NCBI RefSeq assembly: GCF_042752395.1
Contig: NZ_JBHYXZ010000024.1
Coordinates: forward strand, 1 to 64,000
Source of the DNA: Actinosynnema sp042752395
Lineage (GTDB): Bacteria; Actinomycetota; Actinomycetes; Mycobacteriales; Pseudonocardiaceae
Direction of reading: 5' to 3'
Length of the DNA: 64,000 bases
Below are positions 52,401-58,767 of this stretch, piece by piece; position 1 is the first letter of the stretch, and each line of letters begins with the position of its first letter. The position numbers were made by a program, and so were the translations under genes. Under the pieces are notes generated by a model. That model was not told the origin of the DNA and made no database searches. It saw only the letters and a program-made list of their open reading frames with translations.

Positions 52401-53120
52401 ACCGCCCGCGGTCAGCACGCCGTCCGCGTCGCGTTCGACCGGGCGCTCGTGGATGTTCCAGTACGCGACGTTGAACCCGGGGTCGCGCAGCACGGTGTGG
52501 TCGAACAGCGCGGGCACCTGGTCCACCCACCGCTGGTCGGTGAAGAGCTGCTTCTCCGGCGCGACGATCGCGTCGTGGCGCAGCCGCTCGGCCCAGAAGT
52601 CCAGGAACGGCTCGGAACCGGGACCGGTGGCCACGAAACCGAGGTTGAAGATGCCCGCGCCCATGATCGCGGCTTCGCTCGGGTCCTTGCCGTCGCGCGG
52701 CAACGGGTTGAGGAAGTGCGGCGTGAGCACGATCCCGTGCGCCAGCGCCAGTTCCGCCAACTCCGGCATCGGCGCGAACACCTGGATGTCCGGGTCCAGG
52801 TACATCACCACGTCGGCCGCCGCCCGCAGCTCGCGCAGCAGGTACGGCTTCACCGCCGTCGCCAGCTCGGTGACGTTGTAGGCGGTGGCCATCCGCAGGT
52901 AGTCCTCGGCGTCGATGCCGGTGGCCTCCGGACCGACCGTGCGCAGCCGGCCCTGCCGCTCACCCGACCCGCGCGGCGCGTCGATCACCGCGATCACGAA
53001 CTCGTGGTCGGGGTGGTGCTCCAGGTAGGACGCGGCCAGGACGCGCGCGGCGGGCAGGTAGTTGCGGGCGACGACGGTGCACGCGGTCACCGCGCCGCCG
53101 TCGGGTCGCGGCTCAGCCAT
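49440..53120 (-). CDS. Three-domain glycosyltransferase-glycosyltransferase-FkbM methyltransferase
   Basis: A 1226-residue cytosolic protein. Residues about 10-330: GT-A-type glycosyltransferase with the metal motif MYLDPDIQVF (Asp109, Asp111). Residues about 430-800: GT4-type GT-B glycosyltransferase (GYLTAELGVGEMARLVHDAI; RKNPWGLVEAFQRAF; HRSEGFGLTVAEAMARAMP). Residues about 860-980: helical coiled-coil region with DLEQRVDTTLDRVWSRLDEE. Residues about 1015-1226: FkbM SAM-dependent methyltransferase (FVDIGAHVGYHTLRLL; VVAVEANPVNAEYLRRN; TLVKVDLQG). It could add two sugars and an O-methyl cap to one glycan. The start overlaps the upstream gene by 8 nt (ATGGCTGA). Confidence 0.9.
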   Translation of the reverse strand: MAEPRPDGGAVTACTVVARNYLPAARVLAASYLEHHPDHEFVIAVIDAPRGSGERQGRLRTVGPEATGIDAEDYLRMATAYNVTELATAVKPYLLRELRAAADVVMYLDPDIQVFAPMPELAELALAHGIVLTPHFLNPLPRDGKDPSEAAIMGAGIFNLGFVATGPGSEPFLDFWAERLRHDAIVAPEKQLFTDQRWVDQVPALFDHTVLRDPGFNVAYWNIHERPVERDADGVLTAGGHRLRFFHYSGYRPEHPWLLSCHTPRRPRVVLSEHPVVRELCDGYRSSLQRNGYAETLESIPYGFAKMADGTKISPAMRALYRDAWVKAERKKKPVPPHAFGDDGGEALRRWLAAPPDDAPIGTALSRLVQAVWDSRPDLKTAFPLPHSRDAAPFRSWCASSGVTEASLPAWALPAEPVEPAEPSAEFGVNVVGYLTAELGVGEMARLVHDAIRESGVPVASVVEDRLVSNRTGLAEPGTVGDPKFPVSLLCVNADQTRAVLDRQPQVGHHRYRIGLWAWELEEFPGEMHHAFDLVDEVWTVSEFCRDAIARHTSIPVKAIPVPVRDPGPPVRPERRPGDPVRFLFAFDFFSIGQRKNPWGLVEAFQRAFEGRDDVRLVLKAINGDKNPHTAERLRVKVLDDPRIELIERYLSVEELDELYASSSAYVSLHRSEGFGLTVAEAMARAMPVISTDYSSTAEFLDARTGWPVPHRLVPVGPGNHPYPATAVWAEPDLDAAARAMREVADDPAEAARRGRAAREHILRTRSVARAAAWMAEQLREAHRSWLGSGGAGYRAELPGSDLLRPLRDAKQALLWRAEVGTASRTPLAPALRKAVLRAIDHYDVHQRKVMGTLVGGVEDTLNGVVARLEAVESSVESTRWANEGLKTRLAAVQDDLRSAAQDAASAVSDLEQRVDTTLDRVWSRLDEEQRTTFDRFAERDERFDGGDRRLDELARALAAVQDTARLRHAPVPAGADVVVCDAGALLLPVDRVVLPWLAYHRSWEAEEAELMARLVGDGTFVDIGAHVGYHTLRLLRQAEGVEAVVAVEANPVNAEYLRRNVTANLGPEGARSVDVLPVAAWDTEGSIRLVQAEDGNSGDHRAHDASDEAAGGVVVPAVRLDTRPEVSDRRVTLVKVDLQGRDHRALAGLTAVLERDRPHVVCEFCPDAITELGDDPLQVLLGYRKLGYAPVPLGGDAEAEHADEDLVRQAETAASGFVTLWLRPL

Positions 53121-54231
53121 CGGCGGACAGCACCTCGAGCTCCGCGTCCAGCGCCTCGTCGAAGCCCTTGCGCGCGGCGGCGAGCGTCGGCGCGGCGACG
53201 TCGACCCGGACGATCAGGTCCTTGCTGGTGTAGTGGCCGCGGACGCGGGCGTTCTGCCCGTCCTTCGCGTCGACCTGGCCCGCCATCACGCCGGCGGGGG
53301 TGTCGGTCACCTGCACCATGCCGTTGTTGATCTGGGTGTTGTGCAGGCCGACCGTGCCGGCGGCGGCCGCCGCGGCGTCGGTGCACTGCACGATCAGGAT
53401 GATGCCCTTGGAGCCGTCGTCCAGGGTGAACTGGGCCAGCTTGGTCTTGGACGCGCCCGCGGAGGTGTAGAGCGCGCTCTCGGAGTCGAGCAGGTACTTG
53501 AGGTTCGGGACCGCGGTGAAGTCGGTCACCGCCTTGTTCGTGCTCACCTTGCCGGGGACCTTGCCGACCGGCAGCGGGTCCGGCGGCGGTGGCGGCGTGG
53601 TGGTCGTGGTGGCGGTCGGCGTCTGGCTCGAGGACTCGGCGGCGGGCGTCGAGCCGCCGCGGCCCCAGATCCAGTAGGCGCCGAACGCGATGCCCGCGAG
53701 CAGCACGATCGCCACGACGATGCCGATGACCTTGCCCTTGCCGCCGCTGCCGCTGTCGTCGAAGACCTCGGGCCCCTGGGCGATCCAGCTCGGGTTGGCG
53801 TCGCCGACGGGGCTGTAGCTGTCGCCGCCCCACGGCGGGGTGCTCGACGGCGGGCCCGCCTGCCAGCCGCCCGGCGGCGGCGGGGGCATCTGGTTCGGCG
53901 GCGGCGCGATGGGCGCCACGTACTGGGTGCGGTCGGCGTCGGTCGGCCGCTGGCTCACGACCTGGGTCTTGTCCGCGTTGGCCTGCGGGCCGCCGGGCGT
54001 GACGATCTGGGTCGCGTCCGGGTTCGGCTGCTGCTGCTGGTGCTGCGGGGGCACCGCGTCCCACCGCACGGGCGGCGCGAACGGGCCGCTGTTGGTCTGC
54101 GCCGGTGCGGCCGGGCCGCCACCCGAGGCGGCGGCGAGGAGTTCATCCCGGCGACGGCGGTAGTCGTCGGCACTGATCCGACCCTCCGCCAACGTGCGGT
54201 CCAACTCTGCCAGGTCCTCTTGCCAGGACAT
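53113..54231 (-). CDS. SHOCT-like membrane-anchored protein with paralogous exported domain
   Basis: A 372-residue protein. The N-terminus (SWQEDLAELDRTLAEGRISA) is a SHOCT-like helical pair. A Pro/Gln-rich cytoplasmic linker with DATQIV / DKTQVV / DRTQYV units (possible kinase-target Thr) leads to a helix (about 172-195). The exported part is Thr/Pro-rich and ends in a folded domain shared with the 212-residue protein at 48705-49343. GGAGCGG lies 5 nt upstream of ATG 54231. First gene of the minus-strand glycan locus, just before the large glycosyltransferase. Confidence 0.83.
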   Translation of the reverse strand: MSWQEDLAELDRTLAEGRISADDYRRRRDELLAAASGGGPAAPAQTNSGPFAPPVRWDAVPPQHQQQQPNPDATQIVTPGGPQANADKTQVVSQRPTDADRTQYVAPIAPPPNQMPPPPPGGWQAGPPSSTPPWGGDSYSPVGDANPSWIAQGPEVFDDSGSGGKGKVIGIVVAIVLLAGIAFGAYWIWGRGGSTPAAESSSQTPTATTTTTPPPPPDPLPVGKVPGKVSTNKAVTDFTAVPNLKYLLDSESALYTSAGASKTKLAQFTLDDGSKGIILIVQCTDAAAAAAGTVGLHNTQINNGMVQVTDTPAGVMAGQVDAKDGQNARVRGHYTSKDLIVRVDVAAPTLAAARKGFDEALDAELEVLSADG

Positions 54232-54534
54232 TCCGCTCCTCCAGGGGTTGCCGCGCGAGCGCCATTGTTGCCTATGCGTTCCGGGGCGGTGCGGGCATAC
54301 GGCACTTGTGATGCGGTCGTTGCCGGCCGCTGGTCCCTCCGGGTGGCCCACGCCACGCGACCGCCGCGGCCCGTGACGGGGTCCGTCGCCCTGACGTTCG
54401 GCGCCCGACCGCCCACGGTCCGCGACGCCGCGCGGGCGGGCCGGGCGCGCGCACCGGCCACCTACGATGTGAGAGCGCTCCCCACACGGCGCGGTGTGGG
54501 CGTCACACCACCCGCCGTCCGCAGGAGCAGCCCC
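54232..54534. other. Divergent intergenic region, 303 nt
   Basis: Separates the SHOCT-like gene from the ABC exporter. It contains a TACGAT -10 element, a LacI/CebR-like palindrome and a CCACAC/GTGTGG hairpin towards the exporter. No gene is supported in it. Confidence 0.7.
54463..54483 (+). promoter_or_regulatory. -10 element followed by a CebR/LacI-like operator
   Basis: TACGAT (54463-54468) is followed directly by TGAGAGCGCTCCCC (54470-54483), which matches 12 of 14 bases of the CebR operator TGGGAGCGCTCCCA. Its core GAGCGCTC is a perfect palindrome. The placement near the transcription start fits repression of the ABC exporter by a LacI-family protein, none of which is encoded in the window. 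Confidence 0.5.
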
Positions 54535-56286
54535 ATGCCCCACGGTCCGCTCGACCACCGCTACCGCGGCGAGCACCCGCTCCGCACCCTGCTCTACCTC
54601 TACCGGGAGGACCGCGGGAAGCTCGCCCTCGGCGCGGGCGCGTTCTTCGTCAAGCACAGCCCGACCTGGCTGACCCCGCTCATCACGGCCCACGTCATCG
54701 ACGTCGTCGTGCAGCGCCGGCCGATCGTCGGCATGTGGCTCGGCGCGGGGCTGCTGCTGGTCATGCTCGTGCTCAACTACCCGTTCGCCATCCTCTACAC
54801 GCGCTGGTGGTACGGCAGCGCGCGGCGGATGGGCATGCGGACGAGGTCCGCGCTGAGCCGCCGCATGCAGCAGCTCTCCATCGGCTACCACGCGCGGGTC
54901 AGCGCGGGCGTGCTGCAGACCAAGGTCATCCGGGACGTCGAGAGCATCGAGACCTCCACCCAGCAGATCGGCGACCAGGGGCTCGCCGCGCTGGCCACGC
55001 TGAGCGGCGCGCTGGCCGTGATCGCGGTGGGCGCGCCCGCGTTCCTGCCGGTGTTCCTGCTCGTCGTGCCCGCCGCGGCGGTGCTGGTGATGTGGCTGCG
55101 CGGCCGGCTGCGCGCGTACAACGAGTCGTTCCGCCAGGAGGTCGAGCAGCTGTCGTCGCGGGTCGGGGAGATGACCACGCTCATCCCCATCACCCGCGCG
55201 CACGGCCTGGAGCGCACCGCCCTCGACCGCATGGACGGCACGCTGCGCCAGGTCTTCGCGGCCGGCATGAAGCTCGACGGCCTCAACGTCCGGTTCGGCG
55301 CGCTGGCCTGGATCCTGCTCAACGCCCTGGGCGTCGGCTGCCTCGCGGGCTCGGCCCTGGCCGCCTACCACGGCCGGCTGTCCGTCACGCCCGGTGACGT
55401 GGTGATGCTCAGCGCCTACTTCGCCTCCCTCACCGGCGCGGTCACCACGTTGATGAGCCTGGCCCCGCTGATCGGCAAGGGCTTGGCGTCGGTGCGCTCG
55501 CTCGGCGAGGTGCTGGAAGCGCCCGACCTGGAGCACAACGCGGGCAAGGCGCGGGTGGACGTGGTGCGCGGCGGCGTGCGGTTCGAGGGCGTCGGGTTCT
55601 CCTACCCCGACGCCGACCGGCCCTCCGTGCGCGACTTCGACCTCGACGTGCGGCCGGGCGAGACGATCGCGCTGGTCGGCGCGTCCGGCGCGGGCAAGTC
55701 GACGGTGGTGAACCTCGTCATCGGGTTCCTGCGACCGACCGAGGGCCGCATCCTGCTCGACGGCGTGGACATGGAGACCCTCGACCTGCGCAGCTACCGG
55801 CGGTTCCTGTCGGTGGTGCCGCAGGAGTCGGTGCTGTTCGAGGGCACCATCCGGGAGAACGTCGGCTACGGCCTCGACGACGTGCCCGAGGACGTGGTGC
55901 GCCGCGCGCTGGCCGACGCCAACGCGCTGGAGTTCATCGACCGGCTGCCGTCCGGGCTGGACACCGTGGTCGGCGAGCGCGGCGCGCGGCTGTCCGGCGG
56001 GCAGAAGCAGCGGCTGGCGATCGCCAGGGCGCTGATCCGCGACCCGCGGGTGCTCGTGCTGGACGAGGCGACCTCCGCGCTGGACCACCGGTCCGAGGCG
56101 CTGGTGCAGCAGGCGCTGGCCCGCCTGGTGCGGGGGCGCACGGTGTTCGTGGTGGCGCACCGGCTGTCCACGATCCGCAACGCGGACCGGATCGTGGTGA
56201 TGGACGACGGCCGGATCGCGGAGATCGGCTCGCACGACGAGTTGCTGCGGTCGGGGGGTCTGTACGCGCGGGCACAGAGCGCGTAG
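54535..56286 (+). CDS. ABC exporter, fused permease and ATPase
   Basis: A 583-residue half-transporter. The N-terminal membrane domain (about 1-320) has six helices; the ATPase (about 345-583) has Walker A VGASGAGKSTVVN, Q-loop SVVPQESVLFEG, signature RLSGGQKQRLAIARAL, Walker B VLVLDEATSALD and switch His in VVAHRLSTIR. It works as a homodimer or with a distant partner. GCAGGAGCAG precedes the ATG. Divergent from the glycan locus; it could export a glycan precursor, lipid or drug, but the substrate cannot be read from sequence. Confidence 0.95.
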   Translation: MPHGPLDHRYRGEHPLRTLLYLYREDRGKLALGAGAFFVKHSPTWLTPLITAHVIDVVVQRRPIVGMWLGAGLLLVMLVLNYPFAILYTRWWYGSARRMGMRTRSALSRRMQQLSIGYHARVSAGVLQTKVIRDVESIETSTQQIGDQGLAALATLSGALAVIAVGAPAFLPVFLLVVPAAAVLVMWLRGRLRAYNESFRQEVEQLSSRVGEMTTLIPITRAHGLERTALDRMDGTLRQVFAAGMKLDGLNVRFGALAWILLNALGVGCLAGSALAAYHGRLSVTPGDVVMLSAYFASLTGAVTTLMSLAPLIGKGLASVRSLGEVLEAPDLEHNAGKARVDVVRGGVRFEGVGFSYPDADRPSVRDFDLDVRPGETIALVGASGAGKSTVVNLVIGFLRPTEGRILLDGVDMETLDLRSYRRFLSVVPQESVLFEGTIRENVGYGLDDVPEDVVRRALADANALEFIDRLPSGLDTVVGERGARLSGGQKQRLAIARALIRDPRVLVLDEATSALDHRSEALVQQALARLVRGRTVFVVAHRLSTIRNADRIVVMDDGRIAEIGSHDELLRSGGLYARAQSA

Positions 56287-56294
56287 CCGGGCGC

Positions 56295-56900
56295 TCAGCC
56301 CTTCTTGGTGAGCAGCGTGGGGCCGACGATGCGCCGGGCGATCCGGCGGAACCGGCTGCGCGGCTTGGCGGGCGGCGGCGTCGGCTTGGCCGCCTCGGGC
56401 GCGGCCTGCGGCGCGGGGTCGGCGGTCGGCGCGGGGGCCGGCGCGGGTGCGCCGTTCACCGGCGGCGTCACCGGCTGGACCGGCGCGGGCTGGGCGGGCG
56501 CGGGCTGGGCGGGCGCGGTTTGGAGCGGTGCGGCCTGAAGTGGTGCGGCCTGAAGTGGTGCGGCCTGAACGGGAGCGGGTTGGGCGGGAGCAGCCTGGAG
56601 CGGCGCGGGCTGAAGGGGCGCGGGCTGAAGGGGCGCGGGTTGGGCGGGGGCGGCGGGAACGGGCGCGACCTGGAGCGGGGCGGCCTGGACGGCGGGCTGC
56701 GGCAGGGGGCCGGCGGGCACGTCGTGCGCGGGCACGGGCGGGAACTTCGTCGTGGCGACCGCGACGGGGGTCAGGTCGGTCGCCGTCACCGGTTCCGCGG
56801 TCGGCCAAGCGGGTTCCCGCGCGTCCGTGACGGGCTGGATGCGGATCGTGGGCGTGTCGTGGGTTCGCTGGGGCTGGGTGGGCACCTGGCTGGACGTCAC
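56295..56900 (-). CDS. Low-complexity Pro/Ala/Gln-rich protein
   Basis: A 201-residue protein starting at GTG 56900 (VTSSQVPTQPQRTHD). The middle is made of PAPLQ/AAPLQ/PAPVQ pentads; the C-terminus is basic (KPRSRFRRIARRIVGPTLLT). GGAGG is only one base from the GTG, so a downstream GTG is possible. No signal peptide is seen; the basic end could bind membrane or nucleic acid. Convergent with the ABC gene (8 nt apart). Not recognised. Confidence 0.6.
   Translation of the reverse strand: MTSSQVPTQPQRTHDTPTIRIQPVTDAREPAWPTAEPVTATDLTPVAVATTKFPPVPAHDVPAGPLPQPAVQAAPLQVAPVPAAPAQPAPLQPAPLQPAPLQAAPAQPAPVQAAPLQAAPLQAAPLQTAPAQPAPAQPAPVQPVTPPVNGAPAPAPAPTADPAPQAAPEAAKPTPPPAKPRSRFRRIARRIVGPTLLTKKG
56470..56690 (-). 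repeat. Coding pentapeptide repeats (PAPLQ/AAPLQ)
   Basis: About a dozen 15-nt units on the minus strand inside the Pro/Ala/Gln-rich gene, such as GGCCTGAAGTGGTGC on the plus strand. All keep frame. Confidence 0.75.
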
Positions 56901-56946
56901 TCCTCCGATCTTGCCAAAACACGTTCGGTGACCCGGGGGAGGGCGA

Positions 56947-57363
56947 TCAGCAGAAGATGATCCCGCACGGTCTGCGGGTCGTCGTCGTGGTCGTGGTCGT
57001 CGTGGTGGTGGGCCGCCGCGTGGTGGTCGTGGTGGGCCGCGCCGTGGTGGTGGTCGTGGTGGTCGCCTCGGTCGTCGTGGTGACCTCGGTCGTCGTCGTG
57101 CTGGTGGTCGTCGCGGACGATGACGTCGTGGTCGTCGTCGTGCCGGACGGGCGTGAGCCGGTGGTCGTCGTGCCGGTCGCGGCCGCCGTGCGCGCGGGCT
57201 GCTCGCTGCGCTTGACGACGACGATCTCGCCGCCACCGCCGGTGGGCTCCAGGCTGCGGGGCGCTCTGCCCAGCCCGCCCTGGACCGCCAGGAGGGCGGC
57301 CACCGCCGCGCCGATCAGGGCGCCGAAGGCGAGCCGGCCGGGGGCACTCAACGCCGTGAGCAT
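56947..57363 (-). CDS. Membrane-anchored Thr-rich stalk protein
   Basis: A 138-residue protein. An N-terminal helix (about 8-30) anchors it; the exported half is almost pure Thr with some Arg/Pro/Ser, a mucin-like region suited to O-mannosylation, ending RRPCGIIFC with two Cys. ATG 57363 is chosen; a TTG two codons upstream is in frame. Ribosome site weak. Function unknown, probably a surface stalk. It lies 46 nt upstream of the Pro/Ala/Gln-rich gene. Confidence 0.65.
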   Translation of the reverse strand: MLTALSAPGRLAFGALIGAAVAALLAVQGGLGRAPRSLEPTGGGGEIVVVKRSEQPARTAAATGTTTTGSRPSGTTTTTTSSSATTTSTTTTEVTTTTEATTTTTTTARPTTTTTRRPTTTTTTTTTTTRRPCGIIFC

Positions 57364-57413
57364 CCCCAACGACTACCGGCCTCACTCGTTAGGGTCAAAT
57401 CCTTCGGGACATC

Positions 57414-57452
57414 TGGTACCGGCCCGACACTTCGGGTATCGGGCCGGTACCA
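57414..57452. terminator. Hairpin downstream of the OsmC gene
   Basis: 14-bp perfect stem TGGTACCGGCCCGA / TCGGGCCGGTACCA with an 11-nt loop, 12 nt past the minus-strand stop at 57464. No U-run. Confidence 0.7.
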
Positions 57453-57463
57453 CCGTCACGCGA

Positions 57464-57892
57464 TCACTGCTTGAGGTTCGCGGTCAGCGTGATCTCGGTG
57501 CCCGCCAGCGCCTTGCTGACCGGGCAGTTCTCCTTGGCGTTCTGGGCGGCGGCGGCGAAGCCCTCGGCGTCGAGGCCGGGCACGACCGCGGTGACGGTCA
57601 GGTGGATGCCGGTGATGCCGGTGCCCGGCTGGAACGTCACCTCGGCCGAGGTCTCGACCTCCTGCGGCGGGGTGCCCGCCTGCGCGAGGCCGTGCGACAG
57701 CGCCATCGAGTAGCAGGACGAGTGGGCGGCGGCGATCAGCTCCTCGGGGCTGGTCTTGCCGTTCGCCGCTTCGGCCCGGGACGGCCAGCTCACCTCGTAC
57801 GTGCCGATGCCCGACGACTCCAGGGCGACGGTGCCCTTGCCCTCGAGCAGGTTGCCTTCCCAGTTGGTGGTCGCCTTGCGGGTGGTGGCCAT
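57464..57892 (-). CDS. OsmC/Ohr-family peroxiredoxin-like protein
   Basis: A 142-residue protein that reduces organic hydroperoxides with two Cys. The first is in AAAHSSCYSMALSHG and the second in ENCPVSKALAG, the usual spacing for OsmC. The N-terminus MATTRKATTNWEGNL is typical of the OsmC subfamily. Its own terminator follows, and no OhrR-type regulator is next to it. Confidence 0.95.
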   Translation of the reverse strand: MATTRKATTNWEGNLLEGKGTVALESSGIGTYEVSWPSRAEAANGKTSPEELIAAAHSSCYSMALSHGLAQAGTPPQEVETSAEVTFQPGTGITGIHLTVTAVVPGLDAEGFAAAAQNAKENCPVSKALAGTEITLTANLKQ

Positions 57893-57983
57893 GTGCGCAA
57901 CTCCGTGTTCGACGTGGAGGACCTGTCGACGCCAAACCTAGTGGTGATCGTCCGCGCGCGCCGGAACCCGAAGGCCGGAATGC

Positions 57984-58017
57984 GGAAGACCCCCGGTGCG
58001 GACACGGGGGGTCTTCC
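57984..58017. terminator. Terminator after tRNA-Gly
   Basis: 11-bp stem GGAAGACCCCC / GGGGGTCTTCC, 5 nt downstream of the tRNA 3' end on the minus strand. Confidence 0.75.
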
Positions 58018-58021
58018 CGAG

Positions 58022-58094
58022 AGCGGATGACGAGACTCGAACTCGCGACCCTCACCTTGGCAAGGTGATGCGCTACCAACTGCGCTACATCCGC
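58022..58094 (-). tRNA. tRNA-Gly (GCC anticodon)
   Basis: A 73-nt gene. Acceptor GCGGATG/CATCCGC, anticodon stem TCACC/GGTGA around TTGCCAA (anticodon GCC), T-loop GTTCGAGTC, and the U discriminator usual for tRNA-Gly. CCA is not encoded. Confidence 0.97.
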
Positions 58095-58107
58095 CTGCTG
58101 GGGACAA

Positions 58108-58518
58108 CTATAGCCCATGTTCCAAGGGGGTTTCGACGGGGGGTCCCGTTCGCGCCAACAAGCGGTCCACCTCGGTCAACCGCTCCTTCGGCCAGCGCCA
58201 CTCCCAGAGCGGCCGGACGCGGTCCACCACCTCGGCGGGCAGCCACGGCGCCACCTCGTCGCGCAGCTCCCACTCGTCGAACACGTGCTCGTAGAAACTC
58301 ACCACGGACGCGTCGGACAGGAACCGCTCCGGCTGCCGGAAGCACCAGTGCGCGAACCCGTAAACGCGGCCGAGCACCTCGCGGTCGCCGTCGCGGTGCG
58401 CCTCCAGCGCGAGTTGCCACAACTCGGCCAGGAAGACGTGGCAGGACCACGACTCGCGCTCGACGACGGCGCTCAGCTCGGGGAGGAGGGCGGAAGCCCT
58501 TGCGCGCCAGTCGACCAC
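58108..58518 (-). CDS. Hypothetical protein, 136 residues
   Basis: Starts at GTG 58518 (VVDWRARASALLPELSAVVE). A TACGCT -10-like element lies 8 nt upstream and no ribosome site is present, which suggests a leaderless message and supports this start. The product is helical and Trp/Glu-rich (SWSCHVFLAELWQLALEAHR; FAHWCFRQPERFL), without signal peptide or membrane helix. Not recognised. Divergent from the fused sigma factor gene, directly upstream of the tRNA-Gly promoter area. Confidence 0.75.
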   Translation of the reverse strand: MVDWRARASALLPELSAVVERESWSCHVFLAELWQLALEAHRDGDREVLGRVYGFAHWCFRQPERFLSDASVVSFYEHVFDEWELRDEVAPWLPAEVVDRVRPLWEWRWPKERLTEVDRLLARTGPPVETPLEHGL

Positions 58519-58767
58519 GCGGCAGGAGCGTACTCGTCGCGGCGGAACCCGCAGCGCCGTCGGCCACCACCTGACGCCCAGCCGTGACCGGTCCGTCACC
58601 GACCGCGAGCGTCTCGACGGCGGTGGACAGCCGCTCCGACTGGGCCGAACGGCCCACACCGACCGTCGGGTGTTCGGTATCGGCTCGCTATCGCTTCGGC
58701 CCGGGATCAGCCGTCTGTGGCATCTTGACCAGTGGACCACAGGCTTGGCGGGAGGTGCCGGGGCGGG

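Noticed and set aside
48675..53330. Plus-strand frame of about 1550 codons
   Set aside because: Antisense of the glycosyltransferase-FkbM gene, which has clear enzyme motifs; the plus-strand translation is His/Arg/Val-rich without domains.
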